A stretch of DNA of 64,000 nucleotides, from the NCBI GenBank assembly GCA_965226155.1, contig OZ245331.1, positions 186,001 to 250,000 of the forward strand, read 5' to 3'. Every line of letters starts with the position of its first letter. Position 1 is the stretch's first letter. The notes under the pieces were generated by a model, which worked only from the letters and a program-made list of their open reading frames with translations, searched no databases and was not told where the DNA came from. This DNA is from G965226155 sp965226155 (GTDB lineage Bacteria; Pseudomonadota; Gammaproteobacteria; Eutrophobiales; Eutrophobiaceae). Below, in pieces: positions 55,228-64,000 of the stretch. The position numbers and the translations under genes are program-made.

Positions 55228-55327
55228 AGTCTAGTGGAACTTCAAATTAAAGTAGAGGTCTGCTATTTGCTCACCTCTAGTACCATCCAAATACGTCCAG
55301 ATAACGCTTATTATCAGCCTATTGAGC

Positions 55328-57874
55328 TTATAAACTTCGTGCAACTTCGATGCGTTCAAATACCTCAATCTGATCTCCGACTTTTATATCATTGTAGTTT
55401 TTAACACCAATTCCACATTCTGTTCCTGATTTGACTTCATTAACATCATATTTAAAGCGCCGTAATGATTCGAGTTCCCCTTCGTAAATCACAATATTAT
55501 CCCTCAACACCCTGATAGGATTATTGCGTCGTACAACACCACTTGATACTAGGCACCCAGCGATATCACCCATCTTTGGCGATCGAAATACTTCGCCTAC
55601 TTCAGCAATACCGATTATTTGTTCGCGTATTTCTGGTGCGAGCAGACCACTGACTGCTATCTTAATATCATCGATTACATCGTAGATTATGCTATAATAA
55701 CGGATATCAACACCTTCTTCATTAGATAGTTTACGAGCTACACTATCAGCTCGGACATTAAATCCGATCATGAGACCCTTAGCAGCCATAGCTAAGTTTA
55801 CATCTGATTCGGTTATTCCTCCTACACCACTACTTATAATATTGATCTGCACTTCTTCTGATGACAGTTTGTTAAGCGATTCAACCAGTGCCTCGGCTGA
55901 TCCTTGTACGTCTGCTTTTATCAAGATATTAAAGATAGACCCCCCGGTTTCGCCAATTTGTGACATTACGTCCTCAAGGTTTGACGCTTGCTGCTTAGCT
56001 AGTTTAACTTCACGGTATTTGCCTTGCCGGAATAACGCGATTTCCCTCGCCTTCTTTTCGTCAGCAACTACATTTAATTCATCCCCAGCATTGGGCGTAG
56101 CTGACAGCCCTAAAACTTCGACCGGAGTAGATGGCCCTGCAGTCTGTATTTCATTACCACTGTCATCATACATTGCTCGGACACGTCCAAATTCCTGCCC
56201 GCTAAGAACGACATCCCCTTTGTTTAGAACCCCGTTTTGCACCAGGAGAGTCGCGACTGGCCCTCTTCCCTTGTCCAATCTAGTCTCAATAATCGTGCCT
56301 GACGCGGGTCCTTCATCGTATGCCTTCAGCTCAATAACATCGGCCTGCAAAAGAATATTCTCAAGTAACTTTTCAACACCGTCTCCGGTTATTGCAGACA
56401 CATTGGCAAAAATAGTATCGCCTCCCCATTCTTCTGAGATAACGTCTAGCTTTGATAATTCTTGCTTTATCCTGTCTGGATCTGCGTCTGTCTTGTCCAT
56501 TTTATTAATCGCGACAATAATCGGAACAGAACCAGCCTTCGCATGCTGTATTGCTTCTTTTGTTTGCGGCATAACACCATCATCCGCTGCAACTACGATA
56601 ACGACAATATCAGTTACTTTTGCCCCACGGGCACGCATTGCGGTAAATGCTTCATGTCCAGGAGTGTCTAGAAAAGTAATTTGACCATTTTCAGTATTAA
56701 CTACATACGCGCCGATATGCTGGGTAATCCCACCTGCTTCTCCAGCAACTACATTAGTCCGGCGGATGTAGTCAAGAAGTGACGTCTTACCATGATCAAC
56801 ATGTCCCATTATGGTGATAATGGGTGCCCGCATCTTTTGTTCACCTTCGGTCACAGTTGATTGGATTATTTCTTCCTCAAACGCGTTTTCTTTCAGCACC
56901 TTTGGTTTATGCCCCATTTCCTCGACGACAATCGATGCCGTATCCTGATCAATAGCCTGGTTTATGGTGACCATGCTTCCAAGATTCATCATCGCCTTTA
57001 TCACTTCTGATCCTTTTACAGACATCCGCTGAGCTAACTCAGCGACAGTAATAATTTCAGGGAGTTCAACTTCCCTAACCATCGGTGCAGTAGGCATTTC
57101 AAATGCATGCTGTGTAGGTCTGTTCACTACAGGGCGAGGTTTTGCATGCTTCTTTCTACGACGACCTGATTTCTCTGTTGCTACATGTAGCTCCTTAAGA
57201 TGGCCAACTTTGTCCCATTTTTTATCGCGATCTCTGCCAGGGGTTTTCTCATTAGTAGTATTTGCAACCTCTTGCTTTGCTGGCACCTGTTCTGTTGCCT
57301 GACCTACATCTGCATGTATTCCTGTTTCAACACTTTTTGTATCGAGTTTATCTTCAGAAATTTCCATGTCTTTTTGAACCTCGACGGCTAACGATTGAGT
57401 CGATATGTCTGAAGCAATGTCCGTCTCAGTTAGTGACTCAAGCTCTTTAGCAGCAGCTGCAGCCAACGCCTCAGATTCTGCTAGCTTTCGTTCTGCTTCC
57501 AAAGCTTCGGCTTTCTCTTGTTGTAGCGCTATTTGCTTTGCTTCTTCTTCAATTACCCCACGCTTTGCATAAGTCCGCTTTTTACGGTATTCAACATTGA
57601 CCGTCTTGGAACGTGTTTTGGTCCTGCCATGCGTCGAGATCGGCACCTTGATCTCACTGATTGTTTTCCGCTTCAGTGTAATTCTTCGTGGTTCGGACGA
57701 ATCATCTTTGCCATGTTTTCGTCGCAAAAATCCCAGCAATTCTGATTTTTCATTGTCGGAAATCAGATCACTCGGCGACTTATCTGATAAGCCAGCCTCA
57801 TGTAACTGTTCCAGCAAACGGTCTTCCGATATTCCGATAACTTCAGCATACTGACTAACAGTCACATCAGGCAT
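55328..57874 (-). CDS. infB: Translation initiation factor IF-2
   Basis: The frame opens with GTG at 57883, but the ATG at 57874 gives the usual start (MPDVTVSQYAEVIGI); about 848 residues. An N-terminal IF2 helix domain precedes a long charged linker. The G domain follows with GHVDHGKTSLLDYI near 355, DTPGHEAF and NKMDK, then domains II to IV. It recruits initiator tRNA to the 30S subunit in a GTP-dependent step. The start overlaps the nusA end by 8 bp. Initiator tRNA is encoded at the head of the same cluster. Confidence 0.96.
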   Translation of the reverse strand: MPDVTVSQYAEVIGISEDRLLEQLHEAGLSDKSPSDLISDNEKSELLGFLRRKHGKDDSSEPRRITLKRKTISEIKVPISTHGRTKTRSKTVNVEYRKKRTYAKRGVIEEEAKQIALQQEKAEALEAERKLAESEALAAAAAKELESLTETDIASDISTQSLAVEVQKDMEISEDKLDTKSVETGIHADVGQATEQVPAKQEVANTTNEKTPGRDRDKKWDKVGHLKELHVATEKSGRRRKKHAKPRPVVNRPTQHAFEMPTAPMVREVELPEIITVAELAQRMSVKGSEVIKAMMNLGSMVTINQAIDQDTASIVVEEMGHKPKVLKENAFEEEIIQSTVTEGEQKMRAPIITIMGHVDHGKTSLLDYIRRTNVVAGEAGGITQHIGAYVVNTENGQITFLDTPGHEAFTAMRARGAKVTDIVVIVVAADDGVMPQTKEAIQHAKAGSVPIIVAINKMDKTDADPDRIKQELSKLDVISEEWGGDTIFANVSAITGDGVEKLLENILLQADVIELKAYDEGPASGTIIETRLDKGRGPVATLLVQNGVLNKGDVVLSGQEFGRVRAMYDDSGNEIQTAGPSTPVEVLGLSATPNAGDELNVVADEKKAREIALFRQGKYREVKLAKQQASNLEDVMSQIGETGGSIFNILIKADVQGSAEALVESLNKLSSEEVQINIISSGVGGITESDVNLAMAAKGLMIGFNVRADSVARKLSNEEGVDIRYYSIIYDVIDDIKIAVSGLLAPEIREQIIGIAEVGEVFRSPKMGDIAGCLVSSGVVRRNNPIRVLRDNIVIYEGELESLRRFKYDVNEVKSGTECGIGVKNYNDIKVGDQIEVFERIEVARSL

Positions 57875-59390
57875 CTGATACACTCTCTACTTTTTGTTCC
57901 TCATTCTCAAACCAAGGAAGTCGAGCAGTCATTATTAATTTTCCTGCACGGACCTTGTCCAAACCCTCTATCACCATCAGTTCATCAACCGATTGTTCGG
58001 CAAGATCTTCCATTGAAATAATTCCCTGCCCTGCAAGTTCATAAGCTAGCGCTTCATCCATTCCATCCATTTTTAATAAGTCCTCGGCTGGCTCAACATC
58101 GGCCAACTTCTCCTCATTGACGATTGCACGCGTCAACATTACTTCACGGGCACGATCCCTGATTTCGTTAACCAAAGTTTCATCAAATTCCTCTATATCA
58201 GTCATTTCCTTTTCCGGAACATAAGCCACTTCTTCAATACTAGAAAAGCCTTCCTGTACCAGGATATTTGCCACTTCCTCATCTACGCCCAGATGTTCCT
58301 TAAATAATTCTGATAACACTTGGGATTCTGCTTCACTCTTTTCATCCGCTTGGTGCTCCCACATGACATTGAGTTCCCACTTTGTCAGTTCACTGGCCAA
58401 CCGTACATTCTGACCGCCGCGCCCTATTGCCTGAGATAGGTTTTCTTCAGCTACCGCCACATCCATACTATGCGATTCCTCATCTACGAGTATCGAAGCT
58501 ACTTCTGCTGGCGCCATAGCGTTAATGACGAATTGAGCGGGATTTTCGTCCCATAAGATGATGTCCACTCTCTCCCCAGCCAGCTCATTCGATACCGCCT
58601 GCACCCTGGAACCACGCATTCCGACACAGGCTCCGATGGGGTCAATACGTGGGTCATTAGCCTTAACGGCAATTTTTGCGCGGGAACCTGGATCCCTCGC
58701 ACCATTTTTAATTTCGATCAATCCTTCGTTAATTTCAGGCACTTCAATCTTGAACAGTTCAATCAACAGTTCGGAGGCTGTACGACTTAGAAACAATTGT
58801 GGTCCTCTAGCCTCGGAACGCACGTCTCGTAAATAAGCTCTATGTCTATCACCTGGTCTCATCACCTCTCTCGGTATCAGCGCATCTCGAGTGATCAAAG
58901 CCTCAGCATTATTTCCAAGATCCATAATGACACTGCCACGTTCAACACGTTTCACTACGCCACTGACCATTTCTCCTACACGATCTTGATAAGCTTCGAT
59001 TACCTGGTCTCTTTCTGCTTCTCTAACTTTTTGAACAATAACTTGTTTTGCAGTTTGTGCAGCTATACGGCCAAATTCTACCGAAGGCATCATCTCCTCA
59101 ATAAAATCATCAATCTCAATATCAGGATTATCCTCGTGAGCATAGGTTAAACGTATTTGCCGAGATGGAAACTCCAGTGGATCTTGGCCATCTTCCAAAA
59201 CTTCCCATTGACGAAATGTTTCATAATCACCTGTTTCTCGATCAATCGACACTCTCGCTTCGATATCTTCACGATGACGTTTTTTTGTGGCCATAGCCAA
59301 CGCTGCTTCGATCGCTTCAAAGATGGTCTCTTTTGCAACGCCTTTTTCATTTGAAACGACGTCTACGACCAATAAAATTTCTTTGTTCAT
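57867..59390 (-). CDS. nusA: Transcription termination/antitermination factor NusA
   Basis: The 507-residue protein has the N-terminal RNA polymerase-binding domain, an S1 domain (VGEMVSGVVKRVERGSVIMDLGNNAEALI), two KH domains (IDPIGACVGMRGSRVQAVSNEL; AIGRGGQNVRLASELTKW) and two C-terminal acidic repeats of about 70 residues as in other gammaproteobacteria. Its start overlaps the rimP stop (TAATG). It modulates pausing, termination and antitermination. Confidence 0.97.
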   Translation of the reverse strand: MNKEILLVVDVVSNEKGVAKETIFEAIEAALAMATKKRHREDIEARVSIDRETGDYETFRQWEVLEDGQDPLEFPSRQIRLTYAHEDNPDIEIDDFIEEMMPSVEFGRIAAQTAKQVIVQKVREAERDQVIEAYQDRVGEMVSGVVKRVERGSVIMDLGNNAEALITRDALIPREVMRPGDRHRAYLRDVRSEARGPQLFLSRTASELLIELFKIEVPEINEGLIEIKNGARDPGSRAKIAVKANDPRIDPIGACVGMRGSRVQAVSNELAGERVDIILWDENPAQFVINAMAPAEVASILVDEESHSMDVAVAEENLSQAIGRGGQNVRLASELTKWELNVMWEHQADEKSEAESQVLSELFKEHLGVDEEVANILVQEGFSSIEEVAYVPEKEMTDIEEFDETLVNEIRDRAREVMLTRAIVNEEKLADVEPAEDLLKMDGMDEALAYELAGQGIISMEDLAEQSVDELMVIEGLDKVRAGKLIMTARLPWFENEEQKVESVSDA

Positions 59391-59875
59391 TAATTTTTTC
59401 TCTTACTCTGTTTAACTTTGTCAATTTCAGGCATCAGGTGAGCATGGTCAATGAGTGCGCCCGGCACATGATACGTTTCATCCTGTTCCCTAATAAAAAT
59501 AATCCCATCTTTTGTTCCCTCGATGATCCCTGTAATTTTTCGCCGGCCTTCGAACTTCCCAGAAATTTTTACATGAACCTTGCATCCTGAATAATTTTCG
59601 AACTGCTCTAGTGTAAAAACCGGCCGATCCAGCCCGGGAGAAGAAACTTCAAGCGTATAGCTTCCTTGGATTGGATCATCTACGTCCATTACGCCTACAA
59701 CAAACTGACTAACATGTTCACAATCGGTGATCGAGATACCTGATCCCTTATCTATATAGATACGCACCAACTTGCTATGACCTTGAGGCACTATTTCAAC
59801 GCCGAGCATGTCATAACCCATATTTTTGATTACAGGTCCGATCAACTCTACAAGCTTTTTATTCTGCTGATACAT
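59390..59875 (-). CDS. rimP: Ribosome maturation factor RimP
   Basis: The frame is open up to 59908, but that would place the coding start inside a terminator hairpin. The ATG at 59875 gives the usual start (MYQQNKKLVELIGPVIKNMGYDM) and about 161 residues. It includes KLVRIYIDKGSGISITDCEHVSQFV and the conserved VSSPGLDRPVFTLEQFENYSG. It assists 30S assembly. It heads the rimP-nusA-infB-rbfA-truB-rpsO-pnp transcription unit downstream of initiator tRNA. Confidence 0.94.
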   Translation of the reverse strand: MYQQNKKLVELIGPVIKNMGYDMLGVEIVPQGHSKLVRIYIDKGSGISITDCEHVSQFVVGVMDVDDPIQGSYTLEVSSPGLDRPVFTLEQFENYSGCKVHVKISGKFEGRRKITGIIEGTKDGIIFIREQDETYHVPGALIDHAHLMPEIDKVKQSKRKN

Positions 59876-59880
59876 CTGGT

Positions 59881-59907
59881 AAAAACAAAAAATGGGCTCG
59901 AAGCCCA
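59881..59907 (-). terminator. Intrinsic terminator/attenuator between initiator tRNA and rimP
   Basis: On the minus strand a 6-bp stem (TGGGCT/AGCCCA, TCG loop) is followed by TTTTTTGTTTTT. It ends 6 bp before the rimP ATG. A similar partial terminator after metY is known in the E. coli metY-nusA operon, where most transcripts stop and some read through. Confidence 0.8.
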
Positions 59908-60042
59908 CTTTTAGATATCCCTAGTTATTCCGTCTGACCAAAGTATAGCCATAGAATTACCCTACTGCCAATAACATCTTCCAGTAATTCATAACACAAT
60001 CGCAAATTAACAACTTCCACATTGCGGGTTACCAAGCAGGAA

Positions 60043-60119
<77 letters not shown>

Positions 60120-60188
60120 ATAGAGGTGGCGCATATTACAGCGAAAGTTATGGTTTATCAAGGTAATAGAGCGTAATTGAGTAGCTGT

Positions 60189-61269
60189 TTAGAATCCTAT
60201 GTTAACCGCACGGGCACTCGCTTTACCCCCCCAGTTACCGGGTTGGGATTCAAACACGCCGGGACATGGTGTACCACAATTTCCACACTTCCCACTATCC
60301 TGCAGTTGCCACAACTGAAGTTCATACCAGTCGCGAACAATTACAGGTTGATGACAGCCTGAGCAATGGGTAGTACCTCCCTCCGAGTCATGTACATTTC
60401 CGGTATAAACAAAATTCAATCCATTTTTAATGGCTATCTCCCTTGCCCTAGATAGGGTAGCAGCAGGAGTATGCTCTTTGTCACGCATTTTCCAATCAGG
60501 ATGAAAAGCGGTAAAGTGCAATGGAACGTCGTTACCAAGATTTTCTGCAATCCATTGGGTCATGGATTCTATTTCACTGTCACTGTCATTTTCACCGGGT
60601 ATCATCAGGTTGGTTATCTCAAACCATACATTGGTTTCATGTTTTATATAATAAAGGGTATCGAGCACTGATTGGAGACTCCCGCCAGTTATATTTCGAT
60701 AAAACTTTTCAGTAAACGCCTTCAGATCCACATTAGCTGCATCCATATATCGATAGAATTCTTGTCTTGGTTCAGGACACACATATCCAGCTGTCACTGC
60801 TACAGCTTTAACACCCCAAGCATGACCGGCCTGAGCAACATCAATCGCATATTCATGGAAAATGACTGGGTCGTTATACGTAAACGCAATTGATCGACAA
60901 CCTAAATCAACCGCTGTCTGTGCCAATTTTGCCGGTGTTGCCGCATCAGCCAATGTATCTATCTCACGAGATTTACTGATATCCCAGTTTTGACAAAATT
61001 TACAGGCAAGATTGCATCCAGCTGTCCCAAAAGACAGAACCGGTGTGCCTGGTAAAAATGGTTGGGTGGGTTTTTTCGATCAGATCAATACAGAACCCAC
61101 TAGACCTTCCATAACTGGTTAGTACAACTTTGTCCTCATGGTTTGCACGAACAAAACATAAACCTCGTTGACCATCACGGAGTTTGCAAGCCCTAGGACA
61201 CATATCGCATTGGACCCTGCCATCATCCATGGTATGCCAATATCTAGTGGGGGCAAATGATTCTCTCAT
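60189..61269 (-). pseudogene. amrS: AmmeMemoRadiSam system radical SAM enzyme (AmrS), frameshifted
   Basis: The N-terminal segment (61269 to about 61076) has the cysteine motif CDMCPRACKL and CFVRAN, then loses frame at a six-T run (61071-61076, A6 in the coding strand). In the alternative frame the sequence continues through FGTAGCNLACKFCQNW, the radical SAM C-x3-C-x2-C motif, and joins the open C-terminal part (to 60189) with IAFTYNDPVIF. With one base removed, a complete protein of about 359 residues forms. The C-terminus has extra cysteine pairs (CSGCH, CGNCGTPC), consistent with further metal binding. The biochemical role of the system is not settled. It is divergent from the Memo/AMMECR1 gene, as in many genomes. 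Confidence 0.85.
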
Positions 61270-61343
61270 ATTCTGTAAATGGGTTGATTATTTCAGATTT
61301 CCTATCTATAACATTAGCAGATAAAATAATATTTTTTAGGACT

Positions 61344-62738
61344 ATGTCGATAACATCATCAAAACGACTGACTGAACTATCCAGCACAGTCCGTCAGCCA
61401 GGGGTAGCCGGATTTTTCTATCCGAAAAATCCAAATGAATTACAGCAGATGATCCAAACCTTGCTGCAGGAGACTAAAGCGAATGTTCCACCACCGAAAG
61501 CACTGATCGCACCCCATGCCGGATACATCTATTCAGGACCGGTGGCTGCAAGTGCCTACGCTACTCTGTCTCCCTTGAGACACACCATAAAACGCGTTGT
61601 ACTCCTAGGTCCTGCGCATCGTGTTTATCTGCAGGGGATGGCTCTAGCTAGCGCTAGTCAATTTGCCACTCCATTAGGTGTAATACAAGTCGTGTCATGA
61701 ACTAACTGAAAGGGTTAAACAATTTCCTGTCGTATCAGTTATGGATTCTGCATTTGAACAAGAACACAGTCTTGAAGTACACATGCCTTTTTTACAATAC
61801 GCGCTAGAAGACTTTACTTTATTACCCATCGTCGTGGGTGACACACCTGCAAATCAGGTTGCTGATGTTCTTAGAGCGGTATGGGGGGCGATGAAACTCT
61901 AATCGTTATCAGTTCAGATCTGAGCCATTATCATGATTATGAAACAGCGAAAAAATTAGATGATAAAACGGGGCAATATATTAAGACCTTGCAAAACGAA
62001 AAACTCGGGTCTCGACAGGCTTGTGGGTGCATGCCTATGCATGGTTTGCTGGAGATTGCAAAACAAGAAGGGCATACAGTCAACATCCTTGATATCCGTA
62101 ATTCCGGCGACACAGCAGGTAACCATGACAAGGTAGTCGCTTACGGTGCGTTTTCTGTCCATCAAAATAATGAATTTAACACCTTACAATGTACTCAACT
62201 TCTAGAAGTTGCCTGCCAAAGTATAGAACAGGGTTTCGACAATGGTAGTGCTTTACAAGTGAACCCTGGACGATATGACACTGACCTACAACAAAATCGA
62301 GCAACTTTCGTAACCTTAACTTTCAACAATCAACTTCGAGGGTGTATGGGCACAACTGAAATCGTATCTACTCTGTTACAAAGTGTAGCTGACGGAGCTT
62401 TCAATGCGGCATTTAGTGATCCTAGATTCAATAAATTGACCCAGCAAGAATTTGAAGCATGCCGAATCGGTATTTCTATTTTAACTGCAAAGCAGGAAAT
62501 TAATTTTGATTCCGAAGGTTCCCTATTAGAGCAAATACGACCTGGAAAGGATGGACTGATTATAGAACGTGGCCAGCACAAGGCCACATTCTTGCCCACA
62601 GTATGGGAAAGCATCACTGACCCTGAACAATTTTTGTATGGGCTAAAATCCAAGGCCGGGATTGCTGCCATAGACACACTCGACAAGGCTTGGAGTTACG
62701 GATCGGAATCATTCTCCATATTGGTTTCAGAACGCTAG
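61344..62738 (+). pseudogene. amrB: Memo-AMMECR1 fusion (AmrB-AmrA), two frameshifts
   Basis: ATG 61344 starts a Memo (AmrB) domain (RQPGVAGFFYPKNPNEL, APHAGYIYSGPVAA, LLGPAHRVY) that breaks at about 61692-61695. The next part reads in another frame (HELTERVKQFPVVS ... EHSLEVHMPFLQY) until the six-G run 61883-61888, where the first frame resumes (GGDETLIVISSDLSHYHDY). One extra base and one missing base would account for this. The C-terminal part from about 62190 is an AMMECR1 (AmrA) domain with NNQLRGCMGTTE. The restored fusion is about 464 residues and pairs with the divergent radical SAM gene. Both genes of the locus carry lesions, which suggests loss of the system or poor local consensus. 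Confidence 0.85.
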
Positions 62739-62749
62739 CATCTAAGCTA

Positions 62750-63310
62750 CTACTTACTCAGAGCAGTTTTCAATCGGCTGATTTCACTGCCCGCATGTTC
62801 TGCACCATCTTTATCACCCTGCTTAGTTTTTGCCTGCTCAATAATATGCCAATTACCTAGCTGCAATTGTGTGTCTTTGAGAGAGAGCGAATTGGACTTA
62901 TTTGCAAGCACATAGGCCTGTTGCCAATTTTTTTGACTGAGCCTAACATTTGCTAAACGATTCCAGAGCAGAGGATTTTTAGGGTCAAGTTCTAGACTTC
63001 TTTCTATCAAAGCAGCAGCGGATTCATTATTACCCATCTTCAATTCCTGTTCTGCATCTGATAATAGGGAAGAGATAACGGGGTTGCTTTGGTACCTGTA
63101 ACCACTGGTTCCCATTAATGCCTCAGTGGCATTGCTCGATTCAGTGATAGCTTGCGGCTCCGATCTGGATAATATTTTTTTTGATCTCATAGGATCGGAA
63201 ATCGAATGATCGATAACCGGGATCTCATCACGATGGATAGCCGTCGAACAACCTGCGCCACTGATCAAGATCAGTAAGATTAATACTCGCAATGCATGGT
63301 TTCTATTCAT
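62750..63310 (-). CDS. TPR-containing lipoprotein
   Basis: The 186-residue protein has a lipoprotein signal (lipobox G-A-G-C, cysteine at residue 21), a disordered linker and two to three tetratricopeptide-like repeats (ESAAALIERSLELDPKNPLLWNRLANVRL at about 98-126, then QKNWQQAYVLANKSNSL). It is probably tethered in the periplasm as a scaffold. In several gammaproteobacteria a TPR lipoprotein gene follows a PBP1B gene, and here it lies 42 bp downstream of one on the same strand, so a role in regulating peptidoglycan synthesis is plausible but unproven. Confidence 0.75.
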   Translation of the reverse strand: MNRNHALRVLILLILISGAGCSTAIHRDEIPVIDHSISDPMRSKKILSRSEPQAITESSNATEALMGTSGYRYQSNPVISSLLSDAEQELKMGNNESAAALIERSLELDPKNPLLWNRLANVRLSQKNWQQAYVLANKSNSLSLKDTQLQLGNWHIIEQAKTKQGDKDGAEHAGSEISRLKTALSK

Positions 63311-63351
63311 TATTGAAATACGTTAAAAAAGTCAAAAATGGACCGCTCAGA

Positions 63352-64000
63352 CTAGCATGTTAACTGGTTGCCGGGATTACTACCTGTTAAATACGGTATG
63401 CTGTTCAGTGCAAGACATGAATCCTTAAATTTGATACCCGAAATCTCTTGCCAGTTAATTTCATCAGGCGCTACTTGGTTCAGCGATCGTATTTTCAGGC
63501 TCGCCATTATATCGGACCAGATCCGCATTGCGCCAGTTGCACCACTGAAAGGTGTTGGAAGATTATCATCCCTGCCCAGCCAGATCACCATTAACAAGTC
63601 ATCACTGAATCCGGCAAACCAGCTATCACGTGAATCATTGGTTGTACCAGTTTTACCAGCAAGGGTTTCATTGTTCACGAAACTCTGGCCTAACTGTCGG
63701 GCTGTACCTATTTTAACCACCCACGTTAACAGGTAATTGGTTAAATATACTGCACCACTATCAAATACCTGTTCAATTTCCAACTGATGCCGCTGTAGTG
63801 GCTTGCCTTGATTATCCAAGACTGCACGAATGGTTTTTATTGGAACCCGATACCCGCCATTGGCAAGAGTTTGATATGACTGTGCGACCTGCAAGGGTGA
63901 AATGTCAATAGAGCCCAGTAACAATGATGGAAAAGGGTTAATTCCTGACTTGATGCCTGCGTTTTGAAGTGTTTTAACAATCTTTTCTAAACCTACCGAC
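63352..64000 (-). CDS. mrcB: Penicillin-binding protein 1B (class A PBP), 3' end only
   Basis: The frame is open to the window edge, so the 5' part (anchor and glycosyltransferase domain) is missing. About 215 C-terminal residues are visible. SLLLGSIDISPLQVAQSYQTLANGGY and the transpeptidase KTG box (AGKTGTTNDSRDSWFAGF) with VIWLGRDDN match PBP1B of gammaproteobacteria. It polymerises and cross-links peptidoglycan in the periplasm. It precedes the TPR lipoprotein gene on the same strand. PBP1B was chosen over PBP1A from the ISPLQVAQ and WLGRDDN context. Confidence 0.85.
   Translation of the reverse strand, partial: SVGLEKIVKTLQNAGIKSGINPFPSLLLGSIDISPLQVAQSYQTLANGGYRVPIKTIRAVLDNQGKPLQRHQLEIEQVFDSGAVYLTNYLLTWVVKIGTARQLGQSFVNNETLAGKTGTTNDSRDSWFAGFSDDLLMVIWLGRDDNLPTPFSGATGAMRIWSDIMASLKIRSLNQVAPDEINWQEISGIKFKDSCLALNSIPYLTGSNPGNQLTC

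Noticed and set aside
55770..56684. Long open frame of 304 codons on the plus strand
   Set aside because: It is antisense to the conserved IF-2 G domain and shows no family resemblance; a shadow of codon bias.

Overview
The window is a chromosomal segment from a gammaproteobacterium of moderately low G+C (roughly 40-45 % by eye). Four syntenic blocks support this: tRNA-Leu/tig/clpP/clpX/lon/hupB/tRNA-Val/tRNA-Asp/ppiD; rpsP/rimM/trmD/rplS; initiator-tRNA/rimP/nusA/infB/rbfA/truB/rpsO/pnp; and envelope genes such as waaA, dsbC and a PBP1B-type transpeptidase. LPS synthesis (waaA), lipoproteins and periplasmic disulfide enzymes show a Gram-negative envelope. The species cannot be named from sequence alone.

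Layout. 1-2.0 kb: an exported or lipoprotein pair of unknown function and an M48 metalloprotease. 2.1-8.5 kb: L-2-hydroxyglutarate oxidase, a first IS30-family element, glutathione reductase and a molybdate importer (modABC). 8.5-19.7 kb (minus): an acyl-CoA synthetase, a hydratase/dehydrogenase fusion and a thiolase, downstream of a Yej-type peptide importer on the same strand. 19.8-24.9 kb (plus): a second peptide importer (oppABC plus a fused double ATPase), divergent from the first. 25.0-27.1 kb: fabI and a DAACS symporter. 27.1-35.7 kb (minus): the protein quality-control block. 35.8-37.4 kb: a broken gene for a secreted cysteine-rich peptide, with a second IS30 copy just upstream. 37.5-44.8 kb: a small unknown protein, a ferredoxin and ferredoxin reductase pair, waaA, a DUF3108 protein, dsbC and an orphan secretion ATPase. 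44.9-51.1 kb: xerD, ogt, the rpsP operon, a formyl-THF cyclo-ligase, metA and a P-loop ATPase. 51.3-60.1 kb (minus): the translation/transcription-factor operon. 60.2-62.7 kb: a damaged AmmeMemoRadiSam locus. 62.8-64 kb: a TPR lipoprotein and the 3' end of a PBP1B-like gene.

The most notable features are lesions. Besides the transposases, four loci carry frameshifts that conceptually restore complete, family-consistent proteins: the cysteine-rich secreted protein, truB, the radical SAM gene of the AmmeMemoRadiSam locus, and the Memo/AMMECR1 fusion (two shifts). Three of these five lesions lie in homopolymers of four to six bases and one more in a GGG triplet, so consensus error is possible. 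The two IS30 copies share an identical transposase frame break, which must be inherited. They lie in direct orientation about 33 kb apart and flank the whole gor-to-tig segment. No CRISPR array, prophage, defence island or biosynthetic cluster was seen. The best candidates for undescribed biology are the cysteine-rich secreted protein, the 98-residue unknown protein beside fdxA, the P-loop ATPase beside metA, and the peptide-importer/beta-oxidation gene string.
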